From Luminiphilus sp. (GTDB taxonomy: Bacteria > Pseudomonadota > Gammaproteobacteria > Pseudomonadales > Halieaceae): a stretch of DNA of 14,683 nt. The translations under genes were made by a program, and so were the position numbers. Location: contig JAQXEB010000034.1 in NCBI GenBank assembly GCA_029251065.1, positions 1 to 14,683 of the forward strand. Direction: 5' to 3'. A model generated the notes under the pieces. It saw nothing but the letters and a program-made list of their open reading frames with translations, searched no databases and was not told the DNA's origin. Position 1 is the stretch's first letter, and the number at the start of each line of letters is the position of its first letter. Of the stretch, positions 1 to 7,417 are shown piece by piece.

Positions 1-150
1 ACCGGTGAACATGGCTCTGCTCAAGACGCCTATAACCAAGCTGTTCCCGTTATTGACCGCATGGCCAACAAGGGCATCATTAACAAGAACAAAGCAGCTC
101 GGCACAAGAGTCGCTTGAACGCCAAAGTTAAGGCACTTGCCGCTGGCTAA
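1..150 (+). CDS. rpsT: 30S ribosomal protein S20, C-terminal part (5' end outside window)
   Basis: Frame 1 is open from the first base to a TAA at 148-150 and encodes the last 49 residues of ribosomal protein S20. S20 binds 16S rRNA in the body of the small subunit. The visible part contains the very conserved basic helix with the motif NKNKAARHKSRL and a typical short ending (KVKALAAG). S20 is usually about 86-90 residues, so a little over half of the gene is present. The protein is basic and lysine/alanine-rich as expected. A perfect 10-bp hairpin follows four bases after the stop, so rpsT probably ends its own transcript, as it commonly does in gammaproteobacteria. Identification is by family recognition of the C-terminal motif. 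Confidence 0.95.
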   Translation, partial: TGEHGSAQDAYNQAVPVIDRMANKGIINKNKAARHKSRLNAKVKALAAG

Positions 151-154
151 AACG

Positions 155-178
155 TCGAGCCGCTATACAGCGGCTCGA
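155..178 (+). terminator. Hairpin terminator of rpsT
   Basis: A perfect 10-bp inverted repeat (TCGAGCCGCT at 155-164 and AGCGGCTCGA at 169-178) encloses an ATAC tetraloop and starts four bases after the rpsT stop. The stem is G+C-rich. The tract behind it (TTGTGAATATTC) is only moderately T-rich, so intrinsic termination may be incomplete. Position and stem strength still make a terminator the best reading. Confidence 0.7.
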
Positions 179-202
179 TTGTGAATATTCTATGCGAGTT
201 TC

Positions 203-224
203 AGGTCGCTCAAAGAGGCGACCT
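203..224 (+). other. Second hairpin, just upstream of hslO
   Basis: AGGTCGC (203-209) and GCGACCT (218-224) form a perfect 7-bp stem with an 8-base loop, ending 15 bases before the hslO start codon. The only purine-rich ribosome-binding-like string near hslO (AAGAGG, 213-218) lies in the loop and stem edge, about 21 bases from the ATG. That is too far for normal use. The hairpin could be a back-up terminator for rpsT, or a leader structure if hslO is also transcribed by read-through. The sequence does not decide between these. Confidence 0.45.
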
Positions 225-227
225 TGT

Positions 228-233
228 TAGACT
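228..233 (+). promoter_or_regulatory. Candidate -10 element for a leaderless hslO transcript
   Basis: The hexamer TAGACT matches TATAAT at four of six positions and ends six bases before the hslO ATG at 240. A start site at normal distance from it would fall on the A of the start codon. No convincing -35 hexamer is seen at 16-18 bases upstream (that stretch lies inside the 203-224 hairpin), and no Shine-Dalgarno sequence precedes the gene. This is a weak prediction from position and motif only. Confidence 0.25.
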
Positions 234-239
234 ATTCAC

Positions 240-1109
240 ATGTCAAAGCATCCCTCCAACGATGATAGTGTCCGTTTTCTTTTCAAGGATGCGGATATCC
301 GTGGGGAGACCGTCACCCTCGATCATGTGCTTACTGATTTATTAGCGGCCCACGACTACGGCGCAGGTATTCGCCGCTTGTTGGGCGAGTTCGCTGCGGC
401 AACGGTAGTCATTTCAAATAATTTAAAATTTGACGGACGAGTCGTCTTGCAAGGGCGAAGTGAGGGCCCAGTATCCCTGATTATGCTCGAGTGCTCGAGC
501 GACGGCGAAGTGCGGGGCTTGGCTCGTGGTGAACTGGATACACCAGAAGGTCCGTTGAGCAGCCATCTTCCCCAGGGCGTCCTAACACTGACCGTCGAAC
601 CCGACATCGGCCAGCGTTATCAGGGCATCATTGCTGTGCAACGGGACGAATTAGCGGACGTCCTCAGCGACTATTTCGAACAGAGTGAGCAACTGGCGAC
701 TAAATTTTGGTTATCCACACGAAACGGTGCGTCAGCGGCCCTGATGCTGCAACAGCTCCCATCGCAGTTGGTGGCGGATGAGGACGAACGTCTCGACCAA
801 TGGGTCACGCTGTGTGCGCTTGCAGACACCCTCTCGGCCGACGAATTGATCGACTCAGAAACTGACACACTCTTGTACCAGTTATTTAACGAATGGACCG
901 TACACCGGTTCGAGCCAAAGCGTATAACATTCGCCTGTAACTGCTCACGTGAACGCAGTCTAAACGCGATACGCTTACTCCCTAACCATGAGATCACTGA
1001 ACTGTTCGAAGAACAGACAACAGTGGCGATGAACTGCGAAATGTGTGGCGAGAGCTACCACTTTTCGCGCGACGATGTACACCTGTCAGAGGAGCATACA
1101 ATCCACTGA
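240..1109 (+). CDS. hslO: Redox-regulated molecular chaperone Hsp33
   Basis: This is Hsp33, a cytoplasmic holdase chaperone. It is switched on when oxidation releases zinc from its C-terminal cysteine centre and disulfides form, after which it protects unfolding proteins during oxidative and heat stress. The length (289 aa) is close to the E. coli protein (about 292). The N-terminal substrate-binding domain is recognisable by NLKFDGRV (about residues 61-68), a GERYQG-like GQRYQG near 124-129 and DYFEQSEQL near 143-151. The redox switch is intact: C233-x-C235, a 30-residue spacer, then C266-x-x-C269, matching the family pattern CxC-x(27-32)-CxxC. The ATG at 240 gives the usual N terminus, but no Shine-Dalgarno is positioned for it. 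pckA follows after 43 bases on the same strand. hslO and pckA are also near neighbours in E. coli, and the two are probably co-transcribed here. Confidence 0.97.
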   Translation: MSKHPSNDDSVRFLFKDADIRGETVTLDHVLTDLLAAHDYGAGIRRLLGEFAAATVVISNNLKFDGRVVLQGRSEGPVSLIMLECSSDGEVRGLARGELDTPEGPLSSHLPQGVLTLTVEPDIGQRYQGIIAVQRDELADVLSDYFEQSEQLATKFWLSTRNGASAALMLQQLPSQLVADEDERLDQWVTLCALADTLSADELIDSETDTLLYQLFNEWTVHRFEPKRITFACNCSRERSLNAIRLLPNHEITELFEEQTTVAMNCEMCGESYHFSRDDVHLSEEHTIH

Positions 1110-1152
1110 TTGGTTGACTGTTTCTTCACACTCACACTGGAAGCACACACCC

Positions 1153-2715
1153 ATGACCGTTGAACAGAGTGCAAAAGCACCCAACAAACACACAGACAGC
1201 AACGCAGCACAGCTCATCGAGATGGCACTAGACCGGAATGAGGGCTGTCTCACCGATACCGGCGCCTTGCGCGTTGAAACGGGACACCGAACAGGACGTT
1301 CACCCGCAGACCGCTATGTTGTGCGCGAAGCATCGAGTGAAGACGCGATCGAATGGGGCAGCGTGAACCGAGAGTTCTGTCCCTCAAAATTCGACGCGCT
1401 ATGGGATCGTGTGAAAGCACATATCTCAACCCGAGAGCAGTGGGCCCAGCATCTACATGTCGGCGAGCATCACGACCACTATTTGCCGGTAAAAGTGGTC
1501 ACAGGAACAGCCTGGCAAAGCCTCTTTGGGCGAAACATGTTTATTCGACCCGAGAATTACAACCCCTCGGATAAAGCCGAGTGGAAAATCATGAACGTCG
1601 CAGATTTCGTGTGTGACCCTGAGCGCGATGGCACGAACTCAGAGGGTGTCGTGATCATCAACTTCGGGCAACGAAAAGTTCTGATTGCGGGTATGCGTTA
1701 CGCCGGTGAAATGAAAAAGGCGATGTTCTCAGTACAAAACTTTTTATTACCTGAGAAAGATGTGCTACCCATGCACTGCTCCGCAAACATTGGCGACGAG
1801 GGCGATACTACGCTCTTTTTTGGTCTCTCTGGAACCGGGAAAACGACCCTCTCAGCAGATCCCGCTCGCTACCTAATTGGTGACGATGAGCACGGTTGGG
1901 CACACGGCTCAGTATTTAATATCGAGGGTGGCTGTTATGCAAAAACCATCGATCTGAGTCAAAAAAATGAGCCCATTATTTGGGATGCGATCCGCTTTGG
2001 TGCCATTGTTGAGAATGTAGCCCTCAATGACGCTCGACACGCTGATTATTCAGACACGACGCTGACTGAGAACGGTCGCTGCTGTTATCCCCTATACCAT
2101 GTAGAGAAACGCTCAGCGACTAATATGGGGGGCGAACCCAAGTGCGTTATCTTCTTGACCTGCGATGTCACGGGTGTGCTTCCACCGATCAGCCTTTTGT
2201 CCAAAGAGGCTGCGGCATTTCATTTCTTATCAGGCTATACAGCACGTGTAGGCTCAACCGAGCTAGGTGCAGAAGCGGGCATTCACCCCACGTTTAGCAC
2301 CTGTTTTGGTGCACCCTTCATGCCACGCCCAGCGCAAGATTACGCCGACTTATTAATGAAGCGAGTCGCTGCTTTTGGCTCTCAGGTCTACCTCGTCAAT
2401 ACAGGTTGGACCGGCGGCTCCGGCGGCTCTGATGGTAAAGGGAGTCGTTTCCCGATTCCGGTAACACGAGCCGTGGTGGCCGCAGCGCAGAGCGGTGCAT
2501 TACTCAATGTCGAAACCAAGCATCTCGACGCACTGAACCTCGACTTCCCTGTCAGTATCCCGGGTGTGGCAAGCGAGTACATTGACCCTAAAGCAAGCTG
2601 GGGTAACGATGAGGCGTATGATGCACAGGCTAAAAAACTCGCCAGTTTATTCAGAGACAATATTGAGAAGTTTGACGTAAGCGACGACATCATCGCTGCA
2701 GGCCCGACAGGGTAG
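1153..2715 (+). CDS. pckA: Phosphoenolpyruvate carboxykinase (ATP)
   Basis: This ATP-type PEP carboxykinase converts oxaloacetate plus ATP to PEP, CO2 and ADP, the first committed step of gluconeogenesis from TCA intermediates. The ATG at 1153 was chosen because GGAAG (1139-1143) lies nine bases upstream and the protein then begins just before conserved sequence. The frame stays open back to an ATG at 1045, but that would overlap hslO and add 36 residues unlike the family. The product is 520 aa, against 540 in E. coli. Visible motifs are TGRSPADRYVV (substrate region), MFIRP, GEMKKAMF, MHCSANIGDEGD, the P-loop GLSGTGKTT at residues 224-232, the kinase-2 metal site IGDDEHGW from residue 242, EGGCYAKTI, and FGAPF near the C-terminal third. 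The late nucleotide-binding loop (about 417-435) is unusually rich in Gly and Ser. It lies 43 bases behind hslO and is followed by a strong terminator. Confidence 0.97.
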   Translation: MTVEQSAKAPNKHTDSNAAQLIEMALDRNEGCLTDTGALRVETGHRTGRSPADRYVVREASSEDAIEWGSVNREFCPSKFDALWDRVKAHISTREQWAQHLHVGEHHDHYLPVKVVTGTAWQSLFGRNMFIRPENYNPSDKAEWKIMNVADFVCDPERDGTNSEGVVIINFGQRKVLIAGMRYAGEMKKAMFSVQNFLLPEKDVLPMHCSANIGDEGDTTLFFGLSGTGKTTLSADPARYLIGDDEHGWAHGSVFNIEGGCYAKTIDLSQKNEPIIWDAIRFGAIVENVALNDARHADYSDTTLTENGRCCYPLYHVEKRSATNMGGEPKCVIFLTCDVTGVLPPISLLSKEAAAFHFLSGYTARVGSTELGAEAGIHPTFSTCFGAPFMPRPAQDYADLLMKRVAAFGSQVYLVNTGWTGGSGGSDGKGSRFPIPVTRAVVAAAQSGALLNVETKHLDALNLDFPVSIPGVASEYIDPKASWGNDEAYDAQAKKLASLFRDNIEKFDVSDDIIAAGPTG

Positions 2716-2728
2716 AAAGTCGGTCACA

Positions 2729-2760
2729 AGAAAAGGGGGCTCATCGCCCACTTTTTTCTG
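2729..2760. terminator. Bidirectional intrinsic terminator between pckA and the RND operon
   Basis: GGGC (2737-2740) pairs with GCCC (2746-2749) over a TCATC loop. The stem extends outward through a G-A mismatch and a G-C pair into A/T pairs made by AAAA on the left and TTTTTT (2752-2757) on the right. Read rightwards it is a GC hairpin followed by T6, 14 bases after the pckA stop. Read leftwards it is the same hairpin followed by CCTTTTCTT, placed downstream of the RND permease gene. It therefore suits both converging transcripts. Confidence 0.85.
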
Positions 2761-2771
2761 AACCTCATTGT

Positions 2772-2822
2772 AGGCACCCTTTTTTACGCGCCTTGTTTTA
2801 GGCGCCTTTGTTTTAGGTGCCT
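2772..2822. repeat. Short diverged tandem repeat and nested inverted repeats
   Basis: The stretch is built from imperfect copies of a G+C block followed by a T-rich block. GGCACC plus a T6-containing tract (from 2773) is followed by GCGCCTTGTTTTA (2788-2800), GGCGCCTTTGTTTTA (2801-2815) and GGTGCCT (2816-2822). The copies also pair with each other. AGGCACC (2772-2778) is the reverse complement of GGTGCCT (2816-2822), and GCGCC (2788-2792) of GGCGC (2801-2805). It abuts the stop of the RND gene and may assist termination of that transcript. No family of dispersed repeats is recognised. Confidence 0.6.
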
Positions 2823-2825
2823 CGC

Positions 2826-5800
2826 TTAAACCATGGGCGGCACCGGGTCTGAGCTCGCACTCTTTAACTCCCGTTTTGTCACACTCATAAATAACTTACC
2901 CATGTCATCACCCAGGAGATACAGCGCAGGTACCAGTACCAGCGTAACACCCGTGGCAAACAGAACCCCGAAAGACAGGGAGGTCACCATCGGGATGAGA
3001 AATTGTGCCTGAACACTCGTTTCCAACATGATCGGCACAAGGCCCACAAATGTGGTGACTGAGGTGAGAATAATAGGACGAAACCGATCAGTGGCGCCCT
3101 GCAGCAAGGCATCGACCAGCTCCATGCCCTCGGCGCGCAAATTATTCACGCGATCGATCAAAACGAGATTGTCATTAACAACCACCCCCGCGCAGGCGAT
3201 CACGCCCATAATGGAGAACATGCTCACCTGCCAACCCAGCAGCCAGTGGCCGAAAATCGCGCCCATCAAGCCAAACGGCACGGCGGTCAAAACCAGTAAC
3301 GGCTGCCAGTAAGACTTGAATGCGATTGCCATCAAACCAAAAATAACCAGCATTGATAACGACCCCATATAGACCATTGCCTGCTGAAACTCGATCTCCT
3401 CTTGCAACTCGCCATCCATATTAATGGTCAGTCCGGGATAACGCTGAAGCCAGATAGGGCCGTCACTGCTCAGTACTGACTCGACAATGGCGCGCGGCGC
3501 GGCGCCGTCCTCTGACACGTCAGCACTGACCTCCAAGGTCCGCAATCGATCAAGTCGCTCAATCGACTGATAACCCGTCTCAACACGGTATGTCGCGACC
3601 GTCGAAAACGGCACTTCTGTTCCATCGCGCGTCCGGATGTACATGGCGTTAATGTTTGCAATCGCGCGACGTTCGGCCTCGGGATAGCGGACCATAACTC
3701 GAACATCCTCTCCGTTGCGAGGTACTCGCTGAACCTCCTCGCCATAAAACGCTTGCCGGATTTGACGTGCCACGTCTGAAAGCGTCAGGCCTAAGTTTTC
3801 TGCAGCAGGTTTCAGCGATAAAACCAGCTCCTCCATCGGCGCATCAAAGCTATCGCTGACATCGAAAACGCCAGGATAACGCTCTAAAGCGAGACGAACA
3901 TCCTGCGACAAGACCTCTAAATCTGCGATGCTATCAGACGCAAATAAAAGCGTAATGGGTTTTCCTGGATCGCGTATCGTGTAATCAAAACGCACATCTT
4001 TCGCTCCCGAAAGATCGCCTAAGCTGGCACGCAGTCGGTTGGTCATTTCCTCCGTGTCCAAATCATCGTTGACTGTCTGAACTAATAAATCGACCTTGTT
4101 ACCGCCCGCAACCCCCAAAATATTATCAATGGCTGGCTTATCTTTGTAACGCGGCTGATTGTTGTAACTGGTCTTTAACTCCTCGGCCGCACCCACTAAT
4201 CGGTCGCGCATCGCCTGCGAGTCGCTAAAAGCGCCCCCTTGCGGCAGCTCGACCATTCCCACAACAAAGTCTGAATTGACACGGGGGAAAAAGGCACTCT
4301 TAAGATACCCGCCACCAAAGAGTGCCAGGCTGAAAGAGAGTAAGACTAAAAAGAAGCCTCCAACCATCGCGTGATTGCGCAGGCACTTTGCGAGAAATGG
4401 TCGGTAGCGCTCGTTGGCAAACCAAGACAAGCCACTCGCACAGGCCATCCGTGTTCGCGTGAGCCAGCCCGCATCCGCAACCTCTGGCTCTGGCTTCATG
4501 TGCGCCAGGTGGGCCGGTAAAATAAGAAGGCTTTCGATGAGGGAAAAGGCCAAGGCGAGACACACCACCACCGGGATACCCTTTGAAGCAGGACCCCATT
4601 CGCCCGGCAAGAAAAACATGGGGGCGAAAAACACCATGGTACTGATCACGGCGAAGACAACGGGCTTGACCACCTGACGTGTCCCCACCAAAGCGCCGTG
4701 CACGCCACTCAAACCTCTGGATTGTGCCGAATGCACCGACTCCCCAACGATAATTGCATCGTCCACCACAATGCCTAGCGTCAACAAAAAGGCAAACAGA
4801 GAGATCATGTTGAGGCCCTGACCGGTATAAGGCAGGAGAAACAGGGTTCCCATGTAAGCCACAATAATGCCCACTGACACCCAGAATGCGAGCATGGGCC
4901 GAAGAAACAGCATCAACACAATAATGACTAAAAACAGTCCCCCTAAACCGTTACTGACGAGCGTACGGACACGCTCTTTGAAAGATTTCGATGGGTCTTG
5001 CCAAAACTCAAGTGATACGCCGTCTGGAAGTGACAGTTCGCGCTCCTTGACCCAAGCCTTAACCGTATTTGTGGTCAAAATAACGTCTGGGGAGGTCGTC
5101 ACAAACACGTTCAAGCCCAGCGAGCGAGCCCCATTGAACTCAATATCGACATCAACATCTTCGAAAGTGTCGCGCACGGCGGCCACATCGCTAAGTAATA
5201 ACTCTTGGCCCGAAATATCACTGCGCAGAACAATGGACTCAAAATCTGCACGGTCGTAAGCCTGACCTCGGGTTTGTATCAGCAAGTCGCCGCTCTCACG
5301 CTGCACCGCACCTGCAGGTAAGTTAATCGATGCGGTTCTCACCGCGGCCGCCACCTGATCGAGCGTCAACTGAAATCGCTTAAGACTGTCTTCAGAGACC
5401 TCTATGGATAACTCATAGGGCCGTGCTGTCTGCAGTTCTACCACAGAGACCCAGGGCTCTCGGACGAGCTCGTCACGCAACGTCTCGCCCAACTCCTTCA
5501 TCTCTCGTTCACTTAAGTCTCCGTAGATCTGAACGCGCCCCATCTGATGTCGATAGGTCCTCTCCGTGACCGTGGGCCTCTCTGCATCAGAGGGGAAACT
5601 GCGAATTGCGTCGACCCGTGTATTAATGTCGTTCGTTAATTTTTGAGTCGGGTAGTCGCTCTCTACCTCCACCATTACGATCCCCAGGCCCTCACGCGAG
5701 GTGGATCTAAGCTCCTCGATACCATTGAGATCATGGATCGCCTCTTCAATACGAACGGCAATTTGTTCCTCAACTTCCCGAGGGCTCGCCCCCCTGAACT

Positions 5801-5951
5801 CCATGCGAATTTCAATTTGATTGACTTCTGGAGTTGGGAAAAATTGCTTATCGAGTTTCGGAATACTGGTGTAGCCACCAATGATCAGCAGCACCATTAA
5901 CAAATTGCCCGCAATCGGGTTTTTGATAAACCAGGTAATCAGTCCGTTCAC
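2826..5951 (-). CDS. RND efflux permease, HAE1 (hydrophobe/amphiphile efflux) family
   Basis: This is an inner-membrane, proton-driven pump of the resistance-nodulation-division type, 1041 aa (AcrB is 1049). The start is a GTG at 5951, one base after the stop of the preceding membrane-fusion gene. It gives the standard beginning MNGLITWFIKNPIAGNLLM, which forms TM1 (about 8-27). TM2-TM6 cluster at about 335-480 and TM8-TM12 at about 860-1012, with two large periplasmic loops at about 30-330 and 550-855. The proton-relay acidic pair is present in TM4 (LGIVVDDAIIVGE, D397-D398). TM10 carries VVVNDNLVLID (923-933) instead of the lysine-containing helix of AcrB. Related HAE1 permeases outside the AcrB group commonly have VNDS there. 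It needs the adjacent fusion protein and an outer-membrane TolC-like channel not encoded here. The substrate cannot be read from sequence. No Shine-Dalgarno is obvious, so translation is probably coupled to the upstream gene. Confidence 0.95.
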   Translation of the reverse strand: MNGLITWFIKNPIAGNLLMVLLIIGGYTSIPKLDKQFFPTPEVNQIEIRMEFRGASPREVEEQIAVRIEEAIHDLNGIEELRSTSREGLGIVMVEVESDYPTQKLTNDINTRVDAIRSFPSDAERPTVTERTYRHQMGRVQIYGDLSEREMKELGETLRDELVREPWVSVVELQTARPYELSIEVSEDSLKRFQLTLDQVAAAVRTASINLPAGAVQRESGDLLIQTRGQAYDRADFESIVLRSDISGQELLLSDVAAVRDTFEDVDVDIEFNGARSLGLNVFVTTSPDVILTTNTVKAWVKERELSLPDGVSLEFWQDPSKSFKERVRTLVSNGLGGLFLVIIVLMLFLRPMLAFWVSVGIIVAYMGTLFLLPYTGQGLNMISLFAFLLTLGIVVDDAIIVGESVHSAQSRGLSGVHGALVGTRQVVKPVVFAVISTMVFFAPMFFLPGEWGPASKGIPVVVCLALAFSLIESLLILPAHLAHMKPEPEVADAGWLTRTRMACASGLSWFANERYRPFLAKCLRNHAMVGGFFLVLLSFSLALFGGGYLKSAFFPRVNSDFVVGMVELPQGGAFSDSQAMRDRLVGAAEELKTSYNNQPRYKDKPAIDNILGVAGGNKVDLLVQTVNDDLDTEEMTNRLRASLGDLSGAKDVRFDYTIRDPGKPITLLFASDSIADLEVLSQDVRLALERYPGVFDVSDSFDAPMEELVLSLKPAAENLGLTLSDVARQIRQAFYGEEVQRVPRNGEDVRVMVRYPEAERRAIANINAMYIRTRDGTEVPFSTVATYRVETGYQSIERLDRLRTLEVSADVSEDGAAPRAIVESVLSSDGPIWLQRYPGLTINMDGELQEEIEFQQAMVYMGSLSMLVIFGLMAIAFKSYWQPLLVLTAVPFGLMGAIFGHWLLGWQVSMFSIMGVIACAGVVVNDNLVLIDRVNNLRAEGMELVDALLQGATDRFRPIILTSVTTFVGLVPIMLETSVQAQFLIPMVTSLSFGVLFATGVTLVLVPALYLLGDDMGKLFMSVTKRELKSASSDPVPPMV

Positions 5952-5952
5952 G

Positions 5953-7146
5953 TCAATTTACCGCCCGCTGAGTTGCCACACGAAGACCAGGAAACAGGGT
6001 ATTATTGAGTTGCGTCACCACGCGTTCACCGCTGGCGATACCCGACACCCACACCGACGCGCCTTGACGGTTGATGATTCCAACATCCCGCCGCTCAAGC
6101 TTCGACTCCTCGCTGACGACAAGAACATGGCCATCCGGGCTCAAAGCCGCGTTTGAAAGCTCAATAACATTAGGAACTGGGCGCCCCAGCAATTCAGCAC
6201 GCGCGAACATCCCAGGCGTAAGAACGGGCCTACCCGACGCGAGGTCGGAGGTTCCGGGGAACTCTGCAATGACCGTGGCGACGCGACTCCGCCGATCAAG
6301 CTCTGCCTCTGAACGCATAATCGGTGCAGAAAACTGCCAGGCTCGCCCACCGATATCGACCGAAACTCGTGAAGACGAGCCAACCATACCGTCGGAAGAA
6401 GTCAGTAACTGCTGCGGTAAAAGCGCCAATTGTGCGTCCGAGAGCGGCAAGCGGAGCTCGAGTTCGTCCAGTGCGTAAATGTGCGCCAGCGGCGTCGCGT
6501 TGACAACGACCTGTCCAACGTCAACACGCTTTTGTTGAACACGACCGTCGAATGGCGCGCGGATAACGGTTCTATCGAGTGCAAGCTCGGCGGCCGATAC
6601 ATCGGCTTCAGCTGCTGTCACCGCGGATTGCGCGGCTCTTAGCTGAGGCTTTCTGAGAAATAAATCATTAGCCTCGTTAGAGCCTAACTCGCGCCATTCT
6701 CGGCGTGCTTGCCGACTGCGCCCACGCTCCTCGGCAAGTCGCTGTTGTGACTGGGCTAGCGCCGACTGAGCACGCGCAAGTGAGAACTCGTAATCATCGC
6801 GCTCAATCGTGAGTAATACGTCGCCCTTCTTAAAAAATCCGCCGTCGGCAAATTCGGAACTGACGCTCACCACCTTCCCTGTGACCTGAGCTACCAAGTC
6901 GACGCGACGCTTTGCATCGATAGTACCCTGCGTATAAACCAGCAACTGGTGTGTTGAAGGCTGTGCCTCGATGATGCTGACCATCGGTGCGGGTCGATCC
7001 CGCGGTGGGCCCGCCTGCGGCTCCGACTTCGCGGTCAGAACAACCCACGTCAGTACCAATCCAGTAACCGTCGCAATGCCTGCGATGAACATTTTTCGAA
7101 CTGACAGGCGTGCTGCCACTGTTGATACCTCTGCGGTTCCAGACAT
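5953..7146 (-). CDS. RND efflux periplasmic adaptor (membrane fusion protein, HlyD/AcrA family)
   Basis: This is the periplasmic adaptor that joins the RND permease to an outer-membrane channel. With the ATG at 7146 it has 397 aa: a short cytosolic stretch, one N-terminal membrane segment (about 19-38), then a periplasmic body. The lipoyl/biotinyl-like domain is split in the classical way, with a first half near 81-118 (VDLVAQVTGKV, then KKGDVLLTI) and a second half near 192-225 (TVIRAPFDGRV). Between them a helical hairpin rich in Ala, Gln and Arg (about 119-191) should form the coiled coil. Beta-barrel and membrane-proximal domains follow. An upstream in-frame ATG at 7227 would add 27 residues. 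I rejected it because it has no ribosome site, adds three cysteines atypical of the family and overlaps a good promoter for the opposite strand. The gene ends one base before the permease GTG, a clear operon. Confidence 0.92.
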   Translation of the reverse strand: MSGTAEVSTVAARLSVRKMFIAGIATVTGLVLTWVVLTAKSEPQAGPPRDRPAPMVSIIEAQPSTHQLLVYTQGTIDAKRRVDLVAQVTGKVVSVSSEFADGGFFKKGDVLLTIERDDYEFSLARAQSALAQSQQRLAEERGRSRQARREWRELGSNEANDLFLRKPQLRAAQSAVTAAEADVSAAELALDRTVIRAPFDGRVQQKRVDVGQVVVNATPLAHIYALDELELRLPLSDAQLALLPQQLLTSSDGMVGSSSRVSVDIGGRAWQFSAPIMRSEAELDRRSRVATVIAEFPGTSDLASGRPVLTPGMFARAELLGRPVPNVIELSNAALSPDGHVLVVSEESKLERRDVGIINRQGASVWVSGIASGERVVTQLNNTLFPGLRVATQRAVN

Positions 7147-7220
7147 CTCAAATTCCGTAATATTGTGTAGGCAAGTACATGGGGTTTTCGCCAGCAAAAC
7201 ACAAGGTGCGAACTTGCCTT

Positions 7221-7249
7221 TTGACATGGGTAAACTTGAACGGTATACG
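7221..7249 (+). promoter_or_regulatory. Sigma70-type promoter for the peroxiredoxin gene
   Basis: A consensus -35 box TTGACA (7221-7226) is followed by exactly 17 bases and a -10 box TATACG (7244-7249), matching four of six consensus bases with T, A and T at the first three positions. The predicted start is near 7256, giving a leader of about 160 bases before the peroxiredoxin ATG. It lies in the gap between the divergent efflux operon and the peroxiredoxin gene. This is predicted from sequence only. No OxyR-like dyad could be confidently identified nearby. Confidence 0.6.
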
Positions 7250-7255
7250 CAAGGG

Positions 7256-7407
7256 CGAGCGCTATCCGTTCAGATAAATGACCAATTTGTTAAAAAAAAC
7301 AAAAACAACGTGCGACAAAATCATGTCACGACACCGCAGAAACTGACGCAAACCCTTGCACATGAGTGATGTTTTCGCCGAGTATTTGTTTTTTGTTTTA
7401 ATCACTT
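7256..7407 (+). other. Long A/T-rich leader upstream of the peroxiredoxin gene
   Basis: This non-coding stretch lies between the predicted promoter and the ribosome site. It contains TTTGTT-(A6)-AACAAA (7286-7303), an inverted repeat built around an A8 run, and a T-rich patch TTTGTTTTTTGTTTTA (7385-7400) just before the Shine-Dalgarno. Open frames crossing it are not protein-like. It presumably also holds the promoter of the leftward efflux operon, but no convincing leftward -35/-10 pair could be picked out. Confidence 0.4.
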
Positions 7408-7417
7408 GGAGATACCA

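Noticed and set aside
1045..1152. 36-residue extension of PckA overlapping the end of hslO
   Set aside because: The extra sequence resembles no PEPCK N terminus, and GGAAG is correctly spaced for the ATG at 1153.
4867..5259. 130-residue + strand frame inside the RND permease gene
   Set aside because: It is antisense to conserved RND sequence, Ser/Thr-rich from frame bias, and lacks recognisable motifs. It is a shadow frame.
7147..7227. 27-residue N-terminal extension of the membrane fusion protein from an ATG at 7227
   Set aside because: There is no ribosome site, three cysteines atypical for this position, and overlap with the opposite-strand promoter. The ATG at 7146 precedes a normal short cytosolic tail and membrane anchor.
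6971..7369. 132-residue open frame on the + strand crossing the efflux gene start and the intergenic region
   Set aside because: Its first half is antisense to the adaptor coding sequence and its second half is low-complexity A/T-rich translation with no family features or ribosome site. A good promoter lies inside it.
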